Counted from the first letter of the stretch, positions 16,711 through 25,945 are shown. The stretch: DNA of 64,000 nucleotides from Bacteroides sp. MSB163 (GCF_036416795.1 NZ_CP143867.1:4332001-4396000), one strand, 5' to 3'. A program made the numbers and translations. The notes: generated by a model not told the origin, from the sequence alone.

Positions 16711-17637
16711 ATGAATAGAATTAACGCTATCAGACTCACTGTAATCCTGGCACTTCTGGTTTGTACCGTTGCCGCCCAGGCGCAGCGCCGGAATACCCGT
16801 TACGTGGAATATATAGAGAAGTATGCTCCGCTTGCTGTACAACAAATGAAGGAACACAAGATACCTGCCAGTATTACCCTGGCACAAGGGCTTCTTGAAA
16901 GCGGTGCCGGACAGAGCGCACTGGCACGCAAAAGTAATAATCATTTCGGCATTAAATGCGGTAGTAACTGGCGTGGACGTACGGTGCGTCATGATGATGA
17001 TGCTCGCAATGAATGTTTTCGTGCATACAGCAATCCCAGGGACTCTTATGAAGATCACTCCGCTTTTCTGAAAAGGGGTGCGCGTTACGCTTTCCTGTTT
17101 GATCTGAAAGTTACAGATTATAAAGGTTGGGCGCGCGGTCTGAAGAAAGCCGGATATGCAACTGATCCCTCTTATGCTAATCGACTGATAACAATCATAG
17201 AGGATTATGACCTTTATAAGTATGACAGTCGTGGCATGAGTAAGCGTGAAGCCCGTAAGTGGGAAAAGGAGTTGAAGAAGAAACCCTGGCTGGCTAATCC
17301 GCATCAGGTATATATAGCTAATGACATAGCTTATGTCGTGGCTCGTGATGGCGATACTTTCCGCTTTCTGGGTGGAGAGTTCGATATTAGCTGGAAGAAA
17401 CTGGTGAAGTATAATGACCTGCATAAAGATTACACTTTGGAAGCCGGTGATATTATCTATCTGAAAGCGAAAAAGAAGAAAGCTTCCAAACCGTATACTG
17501 TTTATATTGTGAGAGACGGAGACTCCATGCATTCCATTTCTCAAAAGTATGGCGTACGCTTGAAGAATCTGTATAAGATGAACCGCAAAGACGCTGAGTA
17601 TATTCCTGAAGTGGGAGACAGGTTGAGGCTGAGATAA
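16711..17637 (+). CDS. Exported glucosaminidase (GH73-like) with two LysM domains
   Basis: The 308-residue protein has a signal peptide (MNRINAIRLTVILALLVCTVAAQA) and a glucosaminidase domain at about 30-175. That domain includes the catalytic-region signature TLAQGLLESGAGQSALAR followed by SNNHFGIKCG. Two LysM peptidoglycan-binding modules follow, at about 200-250 (YVVARDGDTFRFLG...AGDIIYLK) and 258-308 (YTVYIVRDGDSMHSISQKYG...VGDRLRLR). It should cleave the glycan strand of peptidoglycan in the periplasm, either in growth or in turnover. It stands alone, with a strong terminator 23 bases after the stop. Confidence 0.93.
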   Translation: MNRINAIRLTVILALLVCTVAAQAQRRNTRYVEYIEKYAPLAVQQMKEHKIPASITLAQGLLESGAGQSALARKSNNHFGIKCGSNWRGRTVRHDDDARNECFRAYSNPRDSYEDHSAFLKRGARYAFLFDLKVTDYKGWARGLKKAGYATDPSYANRLITIIEDYDLYKYDSRGMSKREARKWEKELKKKPWLANPHQVYIANDIAYVVARDGDTFRFLGGEFDISWKKLVKYNDLHKDYTLEAGDIIYLKAKKKKASKPYTVYIVRDGDSMHSISQKYGVRLKNLYKMNRKDAEYIPEVGDRLRLR

Positions 17638-17660
17638 CAGAAATTTCCGATTGGCATAAA

Positions 17661-17704
17661 AGGGGAATAGAATCTACTTGTTACGGGTTAGATTCTATTC
17701 CCCT
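17661..17704 (+). terminator. Strong hairpin after the LysM gene
   Basis: AGGGGAATAGAATCTA (17661-17676) and TAGATTCTATTCCCCT (17689-17704) are perfect 16-base complements with a 12-base loop. The tract after it (AATTATTAATCTTTTC) is AT-rich but not a clean T-run. Confidence 0.7.
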
Positions 17705-17714
17705 AATTATTAAT

Positions 17715-17956
17715 CTTTTCATCGCCTTCAACTAATTTCCGCACCGCATCCAACTAATAATTGCTTGCCTAATTATTATTCTTACAATATTTGTTGTAAG
17801 AAACTTCTATAATTATTGTATGATACTTTTATAGTTGTTGTAAGAAAGAAAAATATATGTGGTAAGAATATTTTTTAGTATCCGCGATATTAGTTTGTAG
17901 GCACTCCGATATTAGTTTGTAGTGTCTCCGATATTAGTTTGCTTCGTTGCCATTCA
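17715..17956. repeat. 22-bp phased, drifting repeat array (about 11 units)
   Basis: At exact 22-base steps from 17730 the same column reads AACTAAT, AACTAAT, TATTATT, GTAAGAA, GTATGAT, GTAAGAA, GTAAGAA, GCGATAT, CCGATAT, CCGATAT and CCATTCA (starts 17730, 17752 and so on to 17950). Neighbouring units share longer matches, for example GATATTAGTTTG at 17886, 17908 and 17930, and TTGTTGTAAGAA at 17791 and 17835. The consensus changes along the array while the phase never slips. No open reading frame or known mobile element covers it. It fills the gap between the LysM terminator and the efflux operon promoter. Confidence 0.75.
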
Positions 17957-17988
17957 AAGGTTTATTGGTTTATCCGAAAATGTACAGA

Positions 17989-18006
17989 GTGTTCGATATC
18001 GGACAC
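17989..18006. promoter_or_regulatory. Palindromic upstream activator site 1 (GTGTTC-N6-GGACAC)
   Basis: GTGTTC-GATATC-GGACAC is an 18-base near-perfect palindrome (GTGTYC-N6-GRACAC). Its centre is 54.5 bases before the GG of the -24 element downstream, about -80 from the inferred start site. That is a normal position for an enhancer-binding protein site. Confidence 0.65.
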
Positions 18007-18050
18007 TATGTTTTTTTCTCTATCGTCTTGTTTTCAGTTGCTTACATTTT

Positions 18051-18066
18051 TGGCACGCATTTAGTA
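18051..18066 (+). promoter_or_regulatory. Sigma-54-like -24/-12 promoter of block 1
   Basis: TGGCACGCATTTAGTA compares with the sigma-54 consensus TGGCACR-N4-TTGCW. The -24 half is perfect; the -12 half is weak (GT instead of GC at the GG-N10-GC position). No TAnnTTTG box is seen nearby. It would drive the adaptor and the first three permease pairs. Confidence 0.6.
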
Positions 18067-18156
18067 TATATAAATAATGTGAATAATATGCCTGTTCGTT
18101 TTTAAAAGCGGAACAGGTTGAAAACTGATAAAATAATAAATAACTCAATATTCAAC

Positions 18157-19404
18157 ATGGACAGAGAAATTCCGAAAGAAGTGCGTAACAAAGAGCGCAA
18201 CAAGAAAATTATTCGCTACGGTGGCATCGGCGTGGCAAGTGTAATCGTTATCAGCGTACTCATCTCATTTATGCGTACGGGAGTGAAAACAAAAGATCTG
18301 GTGTTTTCTACGGTTGATAAGGGTACGATTGAAGTCAGTGTTAGTGCATCAGGAAAAGTGGTGCCCGCTTTTGAGGAAATCATCAATTCACCTATCAATA
18401 CCCGAATTGTCGAGATATATAAGAAAGGTGGAGACAGTGTGGATATAGGTACACCGATCTTGAAACTTGACTTGCAGAGCGTGGAGACGGACTACAAGAA
18501 ATTGCTGGACGAAGAGCAGATGCGCAGCTATAAGTTGAATCAACTTCGGGTGAATAATCAGACCAAACTGAATGATCTGGCTATGAAAATTAAAGTATCG
18601 GCCATGCAGTTGAACCGTAAAAAAGTGGAATTGCGTAATGAGCAGTACCTCGACAGCTTGGGTTCGGGAACTACGGATAAAGTGCGTCAGGCAGAACTTA
18701 GCTATAACGTAGCCCAGTTGGAATACGAACAACTGAAACAACAATATGATAATGAGAAAGAAGTGCTTGCTGCCGAATATAAAGTTCAGGAGTTGGATTT
18801 CAGCATTTTCCGCAAAGGCCTTGCCGAGATGAAGCGTACGCTGGATGATGCACAGGTTCGTTCTCCACGCAAAGCTATCCTTACCTATATTAATAACCAA
18901 ATCGGCGCACAGGTTTCTCAGGGAAGCCAGCTTGCCGTGATTTCTGATCTTAGCCATTTCAAGGTGGAAGGTGAAATAGCAGATACGTATGGTGACCGTG
19001 TGGCCGCCGGTGGCAAAGCGATTGTGAAGATTGGCAGTGAGAAACTGGAAGGTACAGTTAGCAGTGTGACGCCGTTGTCAAAGAATGGAGTGATTTCTTT
19101 CACCGTACAATTGAATGAGGATAATAACCGCCGTTTGCGTTCGGGACTGAAGACGGATGTGTATGTGATGAATGCCGTGAAAGAAGATGTGATGCGTATC
19201 GCTAATGCTTCTTATTATGTAGGACGTGGCGAGTATGACCTCTTTGTACGCGACTCTGATAAAGAAATCGTGAAACGTAAAGTACAATTGGGTGATAGTA
19301 ACTTTGAGTTTGTGGAAGTTATCAGTGGCTTGCAGCCAGGTGACCAGGTGGTAGTGAGCGACATGAGCCAGTATAAAAATAAGAATAAGCTGAAGTTGAA
19401 TTAG
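18157..19404 (+). CDS. HlyD/MacA-type membrane fusion protein (periplasmic adaptor)
   Basis: From ATG at 18157 the protein has 415 residues. There is a basic N-terminus, one membrane anchor (about 20-40, GGIGVASVIVISVLISF) and a barrel-sandwich lipoyl-like part (VSASGKVVPAFEEIINSP). A long alpha-hairpin of coiled coil follows (about 100-220, rich in Lys, Glu, Leu and Gln), then the second lipoyl half (DDAQVRSPRKAILTYINN) and the beta-barrel and membrane-proximal domains. Such adaptors bridge an inner-membrane ABC pump to an outer-membrane channel. A TTG at 18118 opens the same frame but lies only about 40 bases from the inferred transcription start and adds no fold, so ATG 18157 is preferred. 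It is the only adaptor for fourteen permease genes. Confidence 0.9.
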   Translation: MDREIPKEVRNKERNKKIIRYGGIGVASVIVISVLISFMRTGVKTKDLVFSTVDKGTIEVSVSASGKVVPAFEEIINSPINTRIVEIYKKGGDSVDIGTPILKLDLQSVETDYKKLLDEEQMRSYKLNQLRVNNQTKLNDLAMKIKVSAMQLNRKKVELRNEQYLDSLGSGTTDKVRQAELSYNVAQLEYEQLKQQYDNEKEVLAAEYKVQELDFSIFRKGLAEMKRTLDDAQVRSPRKAILTYINNQIGAQVSQGSQLAVISDLSHFKVEGEIADTYGDRVAAGGKAIVKIGSEKLEGTVSSVTPLSKNGVISFTVQLNEDNNRRLRSGLKTDVYVMNAVKEDVMRIANASYYVGRGEYDLFVRDSDKEIVKRKVQLGDSNFEFVEVISGLQPGDQVVVSDMSQYKNKNKLKLN

Positions 19405-19457
19405 CTATGAGCTACAAGTAACAAGTGCCTTTCGGAGTAATTGAAAATAAGAAAGAT

Positions 19458-20729
19458 ATGTTAAGGATATATTTAAAGCAAGCGTGGAGCCTGCTGAAAG
19501 AAAATCCGCTGGTTAGCGGGCTTTCTATTGCAGGAACGGCATTGGCCATTACCGCTGTAATGATGATTATTCTTGTGATACAGGTGCGTCTGGCTGAATA
19601 TGCACCGGAGACGGAGCGCGGACGGATGTTGCACATCATTGCAACCCGTGCTTTCATGAAGAGTAATGATGGAAACTGGAACAATGGCGGAATGGGAAAA
19701 CGGGTAGTACGCGAGCTTTTCTATAATCTGAAGACTCCGCAGGAGGTGAGTGGTTATGCCCGTAACACGGTGTCCGTCAGTTCGGTTGCCAAGCGTACCT
19801 TTACCAAATATCGGGCTACTTATACAGACGACCGCTTCTGGAAAATATTCGATTATACATTTTTAGATGGTACTCCTTTTACCTATGAAGACAATGAAAG
19901 CGGCATCCGCAAAGCAGTTATCAGTGAGAAACTGGCACGCCGACTTTTTGGGAAAACAGAGGCGCAGGGTCAACGTCTACTTATCAATCGTACAGAATAT
20001 ACGGTATGCGGTGTTGTGAAGAATGTGCCCCGCACTGCTCGTTATGCTTATTCGGATATATGGTTGCCTTATAATTCCAGTGCCGGCACAGAAACGGCTG
20101 CCAATGCTTATGAGGCACTGGTAGGGTCTTTTAATATTGTGATGCTGGCACATAGTACCGACGATTTTACCGCTATTCGTGCGGAAGTGGAAAAGGCCGC
20201 AAAACAATTGAATGCGAATACGTCGGAATATGGCGTCAGCTTCTTTAACGGGCCGATGAGTAACCTGGACCTGGTGGTTACCAATAATAATGGTTTTGTT
20301 AATGATATCCCCTATGGCAATTGGTTTTTGCGGCAAGGCAGTTTCGTATTTTTCCTGTTATTGCTTCCGGCGCTCAATATGATTGGTATAACGCTGACTA
20401 ACTTTCGTAAGCGGCGTGCAGAGATAGGAGTCCGCAAAGCATTTGGAGCAACTGCGGGTAATGTTTTCCGTCAGGTTATCGATGAAAACCTCATTATCAC
20501 TTTTATTGGCGGTATATTCGGATTGGTGCTTTCCATTGGTGTCTTGTTGCTGACGCGTGACATCTTTTTCCCATCGGGTACGGAATTCAATGTAGAGATG
20601 CTAGTACGTCCGGAAACGTTTCTGGTAACTTTGCTTTTCATCTTCCTGCTGAACCTGCTGTGTGCCGGTATTCCTGCCTGGCGTGCCGGAAAGTATAACA
20701 TTGTTAAATCATTGAATAATCAAGAATAA
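19458..20729 (+). CDS. FtsX/MacB-like permease, pair 1 type A
   Basis: The protein has 423 residues from ATG 19458, whose product begins MLRIYLKQAWSLLKENPL like the other type A members; the longer frame from 19425 adds no conserved sequence. It has the MacB topology: one membrane helix near 17-40, a large periplasmic domain with the DDRFWKIFDYTFLDGTPF block, and three C-terminal helices. The cytoplasmic turn after the second helix carries RAEIGVRKAFGAT, the segment expected to contact the ATPase. It has no nucleotide-binding domain, unlike MacB itself, so it must use a separate ATPase (probably the one at 27407). It is followed 3 bases later by its type B partner. Confidence 0.88.
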   Translation: MLRIYLKQAWSLLKENPLVSGLSIAGTALAITAVMMIILVIQVRLAEYAPETERGRMLHIIATRAFMKSNDGNWNNGGMGKRVVRELFYNLKTPQEVSGYARNTVSVSSVAKRTFTKYRATYTDDRFWKIFDYTFLDGTPFTYEDNESGIRKAVISEKLARRLFGKTEAQGQRLLINRTEYTVCGVVKNVPRTARYAYSDIWLPYNSSAGTETAANAYEALVGSFNIVMLAHSTDDFTAIRAEVEKAAKQLNANTSEYGVSFFNGPMSNLDLVVTNNNGFVNDIPYGNWFLRQGSFVFFLLLLPALNMIGITLTNFRKRRAEIGVRKAFGATAGNVFRQVIDENLIITFIGGIFGLVLSIGVLLLTRDIFFPSGTEFNVEMLVRPETFLVTLLFIFLLNLLCAGIPAWRAGKYNIVKSLNNQE

Positions 20730-20732
20730 CCC

Positions 20733-21992
20733 ATGATACGTCATCTCATCACCCTGATATGGAACCAGCGCAAACAGAATGGCTGGATATTTGCCGAACT
20801 GACATTGGTTCTGCTGGCTATCTTTATGATTACGGATGCCGGTTACAGCAAATATACTCTTTATAATGAGCCTTTAGGTTATAACATCGATCGTTGCTGG
20901 CGGCTTCATCTGGAGGAAACGGAACCCGGTAACGAAGGTTATACAGGCGAGGATGAGCGTGGAGCCAAATGTTGGGAACGCATCACGGAACTGACCCGGC
21001 GGTTGATGAATACCGGTGAGGTGGAAGCTGTGGGATGTAGCTTTTACAGTTGCCCATACAGTCAGGGCAATTCGTGGACGAATGTCGAACCGGCAGGAGC
21101 GGATAGCATCAATGCTTATTCCGAATCTTTACACCGCCAACTGGGTGATGCTGGTTTCTTTGAAGTTTTCGGCATACATGACGTGAACGGAAAGCATATC
21201 CGCGAGCTGGAAAATCCGGCAAAGGATGAGGTTATCCTAACAGAGAAGGTGGCGCAAAAGTTTTTTGGCGAGAAGGAGCCACGCGGCCGGTTGGTGAATA
21301 CCGGGGAACTGAATGATGCAGCTGTACTGGCTGTTGCACCCACTATTCGTGAGAATGATTTTGAACCGGCTACTCCCACGTTTTATATCAAAGCTTCCGG
21401 TTCTACGATGGAGGAGCTTTTCGAGTGGTATCGTCCTTCTTCATTGGAATATTCTCTACGCATGAAGCGTGATATGACACAGGCTGAGATGGAAGAATGG
21501 CTTGCCTCTTTGGGTGAACGGTTGACGTCCGGCAATATCTATGTAAATGCCGTAACAGGGTTTGAAGAGATGCGTGCCGACCGTATAGATTATGTAGTAA
21601 CGGACTGGCAAATGGTACAACTCATTGTAGCTTTCCTATTGTTGAATGTATTTTTCGGCGTTACCGGGACTTTCTGGATGCGTACGCAGGCACGCCGTTC
21701 GGAAACGGGATTGCGTATGGCGGTCGGCGCATCAAAGGGAAGGGTTGTATTTTGGCTCAATGCGGAGGGCTTATTGATTCTGTTGCTGGCTTTGGTTCCT
21801 ATAGTTATTATTGTACTTAACTTTCGCCATATGGATTTACTGAGTGCGGAAGTTCCTTATACGGCAGGTCGCTGGATTGTAGAATTTGCTATTTCATTGG
21901 GAATTTTGGCAGCGATGATTATGTTGGGCATTGCAGTGCCGGCACGCTGGATTATGAAAGAGCAACCGGCTGAAGCATTGCATCACGAATAA
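20733..21992 (+). CDS. FtsX/MacB-like permease, pair 1 type B
   Basis: The 419-residue type B permease begins MIRHLITLIWNQRKQNGWIF with one helix (about 22-42) and a periplasmic domain. Three C-terminal helices flank the turn SETGLRMAVGASKG and it ends EQPAEALHHE. Type B proteins share the NGW-x-x-AEL start and PAEALHxE tail and are recognisably different from type A (SLN-type tails). The 3-base gap to its type A neighbour implies translational coupling and a likely A-B heterodimer, as in LolC-LolE; this is inferred from gene order. The substrate is unknown. Confidence 0.88.
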   Translation: MIRHLITLIWNQRKQNGWIFAELTLVLLAIFMITDAGYSKYTLYNEPLGYNIDRCWRLHLEETEPGNEGYTGEDERGAKCWERITELTRRLMNTGEVEAVGCSFYSCPYSQGNSWTNVEPAGADSINAYSESLHRQLGDAGFFEVFGIHDVNGKHIRELENPAKDEVILTEKVAQKFFGEKEPRGRLVNTGELNDAAVLAVAPTIRENDFEPATPTFYIKASGSTMEELFEWYRPSSLEYSLRMKRDMTQAEMEEWLASLGERLTSGNIYVNAVTGFEEMRADRIDYVVTDWQMVQLIVAFLLLNVFFGVTGTFWMRTQARRSETGLRMAVGASKGRVVFWLNAEGLLILLLALVPIVIIVLNFRHMDLLSAEVPYTAGRWIVEFAISLGILAAMIMLGIAVPARWIMKEQPAEALHHE

Positions 21993-22013
21993 ACAAACGT
22001 AATATATTCAGGG

Positions 22014-23330
22014 ATGATAAAAATCTATTTGAAGCAGGCGTGGGTCTTGTTGAAGCAGAATCCGCTTTTCAGTACCCTTTATATCGTTGGTACAGGTCTG
22101 GCTATTGCTATGACTATGATTGTGGCTGTGATTTACTATGTCAAAGTGGCCCCGGTTTATCCGGAGGTGAATCGCATGCAAACGCTTTATCTGACTTCAG
22201 CAAGATTTCAAAAAGGAGTGGAGCCAAATAAGCAGACTTTTCAATGGGCTGTTTCCTATCAGGCATTGCAAGAGTGGTTTTATCCGTTGAAGAATGCTGA
22301 GGTTGTTTCAGGTTTCATGTATAACAGTGCAGATAACAATTATATTCAACCGTCTGATCGCAGCGGGGATTTCACTGTAAAATTAAAGCTGGTTGACCCG
22401 AATTTCTTTCGTATCTATCCATTTTATTTTTCGGAAGGTAAGCCTTTTACTGCATCCGATCTTGAAAGCGGTATCTGCACGGCTGTTATAACACAAGAGC
22501 TGTCCCGTCGTTTGTTTGGTACGACTGAAGGCGTAGTGGGACGCTCATTCAGTTTGGATTATGTCAATTATCGCGTTTGTGGTGTTGTGCGTAGTGCAAG
22601 TTACCTGACTTCGGATTCTTATGCGCAAGTCTATATTCCTTATAGTGTAATTCCTAAATATCGTGACTCCAATTATGGAATACCTTATTTAGGTGCATTT
22701 GGCGTTACTTTTCTTGTAAAGGACGATGCGCAAGCCGAAGCGTTGCGTGCCGAAATTCAGGAAATTGTCCGTAAGGAAAATCTGTTGCATGCGGATGAAT
22801 GGCAGGTGAATCTTTGGGAACAACCTACTTCCCATTTGCAGCGATTGTTTAAACCTTATCCTAGTATGACTACTGGTGTATGGGCACAGATACGCTATCT
22901 TCTTTTGATATTGCTGGTGCTCCTGCTGGTTCCTGCCTTGAATTTGAGCGGAATGATAGCGAGCCGTATGGAAAGCCGCTTGTCGGAAATGGGAGTGCGT
23001 AAGTCATTCGGTGCCGGCCGTGGCGGATTGCTTTCACAAGTGATGTGGGAGAATCTCTTATTGACGTTGTTGGGTGGTGTATTGGGATTATTGTTGGCGT
23101 GGTTCGCTCTGTATACTTGTCGTGAGTGGGTATTTATGATATTGGAAGACTGGGCCGAACCGGTTCCGGAAGGAGTGAATGTACTGGTTTCCGGTGAGGT
23201 GCTGTTTGCTCCGATAGTATTTGCTGTTGCTCTTTTGTTCTGTATCTTACTGAATTTATTATCAGCATTGATTCCGGCATGGTATGCATTACGGAAGCCG
23301 ATTGTGTATTCATTGAATGAAAAAAGATAA
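22014..23330 (+). CDS. FtsX/MacB-like permease, pair 2 type A
   Basis: The 438-residue type A permease starts MIKIYLKQAWVLLKQNPLFS. It has helix 1 at about 20-45, a periplasmic domain with the DPNFFRIYPFYFSEGKPF block common to MacB periplasmic cores, and three C-terminal helices. The ATPase-facing turn is LSEMGVRKSFGAG and the tail is KPIVYSLNEKR. It lies 21 bases after pair 1 and 5 bases before its own B partner. It is one of three pairs in the first transcription block. Divergence from pair 1 A is large in the periplasmic domain and small in the membrane parts. Confidence 0.88.
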   Translation: MIKIYLKQAWVLLKQNPLFSTLYIVGTGLAIAMTMIVAVIYYVKVAPVYPEVNRMQTLYLTSARFQKGVEPNKQTFQWAVSYQALQEWFYPLKNAEVVSGFMYNSADNNYIQPSDRSGDFTVKLKLVDPNFFRIYPFYFSEGKPFTASDLESGICTAVITQELSRRLFGTTEGVVGRSFSLDYVNYRVCGVVRSASYLTSDSYAQVYIPYSVIPKYRDSNYGIPYLGAFGVTFLVKDDAQAEALRAEIQEIVRKENLLHADEWQVNLWEQPTSHLQRLFKPYPSMTTGVWAQIRYLLLILLVLLLVPALNLSGMIASRMESRLSEMGVRKSFGAGRGGLLSQVMWENLLLTLLGGVLGLLLAWFALYTCREWVFMILEDWAEPVPEGVNVLVSGEVLFAPIVFAVALLFCILLNLLSALIPAWYALRKPIVYSLNEKR

Positions 23331-23335
23331 AGACT

Positions 23336-24631
23336 ATGCTGAAACTTATATTAAAGAACCTGTGGGCACGCCGTCACCGTAATGGCTGGTTACTGGCGGA
23401 ATTGATTTTGGTCAGTATTGTTACGTGGATTATCCTTGACCCGGTTATCGTGATGACGTATGACCGTAGTATTCCTTTGGGTTATGATACTGACCGCCTT
23501 TGTCTTGTTACTCTCAGCACCTTGCAGCCACAAGCTCCCGGTTATGATGAAGAGGCTGAGGATTCGGCCATGATTATGAAATCTTACTTCAATCTGACAC
23601 AATTGGTAAAGGACTATCCTGGCATAGAATCAACTGCTCCGGTATTGGGTTTCGCTTATCCCAATTCGACGGGGAATGCCAATACATCTATCCGTGCGGA
23701 AGGTGATACCTTGGATTTGCCGGTAATGATTATGGAGTTTATACCTCATACGAATTTCTTCGAAACTTATGGCTTTCGTTCCGGACAAGGCAGAACACCT
23801 GCGGAATTATCGGATTATGACTATACGGAAGATGACATCGTAATGACTGAAAATACGGCTGAACATTTGTTCCATACTAAAAATGCGGGTAATAAGCGTT
23901 GTTGGTCAAAAGAGGGGAACGATACAATTTATTCACCGGTCATCGGTGTAGTGGAAAACTTTAAGGCAACCAGCGATTCCCGTCCGGCTCCTGTCATTTT
24001 CCGTCCTTTGATATCTATCGATATGGAAGATGCTTACGATGATATGCGGATATTGCTTCGTCTGAAAGAGAATGTGAGTATGAAGCGTTTCTTGCATGAT
24101 TTTCAACCGTGGATGGTGAAAGAGTTGCGGGCCGGTAATCTTTTTGCCCGTAACGTTCGGTCTTATGAAGCATTGATAACGAAAAATGAGTCTTATGATG
24201 TTACACCAATGTATCGTCGTAATCTGGCAATGGCGGGATTCTTTTTAATTAATCTTTGCTTGGGTGTTATCGGTACTTTCTGGCTACAGACACGCACTCG
24301 CCGCGAAGAAGTGGGAGTTATGCTTTCCTTTGGCGGTACGCCGGGATATATTGTCCGCTTGTTGATGGGTGAAGGAATAGTGCTGACGTTTGTAGCTGTA
24401 TTGACAGGCTGTTTGCTTTATTTGCAATATGCTGTCAAAGAAGGACTGGAAAGAGGTAACAACTGGAGTCAGATTATTGATGAATGTTGGATCATGGATT
24501 TCACGCAGCATTTCCTCATCGTGTCATTCATCGTTTTCTTTATCCTGTTGGCGGTGGTATTGATCGGGATTTATATTCCTGCCCGCAAGATTAGCCGTAT
24601 CCCACCAACAGAGGCATTACGTGACGAATAA
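23336..24631 (+). CDS. FtsX/MacB-like permease, pair 2 type B
   Basis: The 431-residue type B permease starts MLKLILKNLWARRHRNGWLL. Helix 1 runs through IVTWIILDPVIVMTY, and it ends RIPPTEALRDE. The cytoplasmic turn REEVGVMLSFGGTPG departs from the usual ALRMAMGSS of type B, so ATPase contact may differ. The periplasmic domain carries the type B landmarks LGYDTDRLCLVTL and a VIMTENTAEHLF-like segment. It is tightly linked (5 bases) to pair 2 A. Export or lipid-extraction function is possible; the substrate cannot be read from sequence. Confidence 0.88.
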   Translation: MLKLILKNLWARRHRNGWLLAELILVSIVTWIILDPVIVMTYDRSIPLGYDTDRLCLVTLSTLQPQAPGYDEEAEDSAMIMKSYFNLTQLVKDYPGIESTAPVLGFAYPNSTGNANTSIRAEGDTLDLPVMIMEFIPHTNFFETYGFRSGQGRTPAELSDYDYTEDDIVMTENTAEHLFHTKNAGNKRCWSKEGNDTIYSPVIGVVENFKATSDSRPAPVIFRPLISIDMEDAYDDMRILLRLKENVSMKRFLHDFQPWMVKELRAGNLFARNVRSYEALITKNESYDVTPMYRRNLAMAGFFLINLCLGVIGTFWLQTRTRREEVGVMLSFGGTPGYIVRLLMGEGIVLTFVAVLTGCLLYLQYAVKEGLERGNNWSQIIDECWIMDFTQHFLIVSFIVFFILLAVVLIGIYIPARKISRIPPTEALRDE

Positions 24632-24649
24632 TAAAAATATGACTGTACT

Positions 24650-25939
24650 ATGATTAAACTTTATCTGAAACAAGCTTGGACGCTGATAAAGCAGCATCGT
24701 CTCTTTACCGGTATCTATGTGGTGGGTACAGGGCTTTCAATAGCTCTCACCATGACCATGTTTATCATCTTCTACGTAAAGTTTGCAGCTATATATCCGG
24801 AGTATAACCGTGACCGGATGATAGTGCTGAAAATGATGAAATCTTATCCCAAGAATGATGATAAGAGCTGGAACTGCTCCGGTGTCAGTTACGATGTAGT
24901 GAAAATGTTGCAGGATTTGCCACACCTGGATGCTATCGGTGCCACATCAAGTAACTATCGCGAAAATTATGTGGAAATTCCGGATAACAATGAACCTGTC
25001 GGTATCGCTCCGCTTTATACGGATGCAGGATTTTGGAAGGTCTTTACATTTCGTTTCCTGTACGGCAAGCCTTTCACACAAGCAGATGTCGATGCAAAAC
25101 GCAGGGAAGTGGTTGTTCCGGTAAGTTTGGCAAGGCGGTTGTTTGCTGCGGATGATGTGGTAGGCAGACGTTTTAAGATGGATGCGCAGGAATACCGGAT
25201 TTGTGGTGTGGTTGAGGATGTTTCTGCCGCTACACCTTCTTCCGTTGGCGATTTGTGGATGCCGATAACGCTTAATTCCTGGATTGTATCAGACAATACC
25301 GGAAAATTGGTAGGTAATACGCAAATATACATGACGGCTCCTATTGCTACGGATAAAGAAGCCCTGAAAGAAGAAGTACGTGAGGTGTTCAGGAAGTTTA
25401 ATCTTGCAGCTCCTAAATATATGAACGACCTTATGGATCAACCCGATGATTACTGGACCAGTACATTCCGGGTGAATTCTTGCGGAGCTCCTGACTTGGC
25501 AGCCGAGTTGAGAGTATATCTTTATATGTTGCTTGCCCTGCTCTTCATTCCTGCCATGAACCTGAGCGGTATGATGTCTTCGCGTATGGATGAACGACTT
25601 GCTGAGTTGGGTGTACGCAAAACTTATGGTGCAACTAACGGAAGTCTTATCGGACAAGTGCTGTGGGAAAATCTTCTGCTTACCTGCATCGGCGGTTTGC
25701 TCGGCCTGCTGATTTCTTATCTGATTGTGCTGACGGCAAGCGATTGGATACTGACCCTTTTTGACAGTTATACGGATGTTGAGAAGACTCCTTTCCTTTC
25801 ATTCGAGATGCTTTTCAATCCGATGGTTTTCTGTACGGCATTCGGACTTTGTGTGTTGCTTAATCTCATATCCGCGCTTATTCCTGCGGTATGGGCATTG
25901 CGCCGTACTATTATTCAATCGTTGAACTCTAAACGTTAA
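24650..25939 (+). CDS. FtsX/MacB-like permease, pair 3 type A
   Basis: The 429-residue type A permease starts MIKLYLKQAWTLIKQHRLFT and ends RTIIQSLNSKR. It has an N-terminal helix (about 20-45), the periplasmic DAGFWKVFTFRFLYGKPFTQ block, and three C-terminal helices with the turn LAELGVRKTYGAT. The closest relative inside the window by eye is pair 2 A (shared IFYVKFAAIYPEYNR-like segment after helix 1). Six bases separate it from its B partner. It is the last A gene of the first block. Confidence 0.88.
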   Translation: MIKLYLKQAWTLIKQHRLFTGIYVVGTGLSIALTMTMFIIFYVKFAAIYPEYNRDRMIVLKMMKSYPKNDDKSWNCSGVSYDVVKMLQDLPHLDAIGATSSNYRENYVEIPDNNEPVGIAPLYTDAGFWKVFTFRFLYGKPFTQADVDAKRREVVVPVSLARRLFAADDVVGRRFKMDAQEYRICGVVEDVSAATPSSVGDLWMPITLNSWIVSDNTGKLVGNTQIYMTAPIATDKEALKEEVREVFRKFNLAAPKYMNDLMDQPDDYWTSTFRVNSCGAPDLAAELRVYLYMLLALLFIPAMNLSGMMSSRMDERLAELGVRKTYGATNGSLIGQVLWENLLLTCIGGLLGLLISYLIVLTASDWILTLFDSYTDVEKTPFLSFEMLFNPMVFCTAFGLCVLLNLISALIPAVWALRRTIIQSLNSKR

Positions 25940-25945
25940 TATGCT

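Noticed and set aside
17715..17956. CRISPR array
   Set aside because: Units are 22 bases with no constant repeat, no separate spacers and no cas genes nearby.
18118..18156. TTG start for the adaptor protein
   Set aside because: It adds 13 unconserved residues and would leave a leader of only about 40 bases after the inferred promoter; ATG 18157 gives the usual short basic tail before the membrane anchor.
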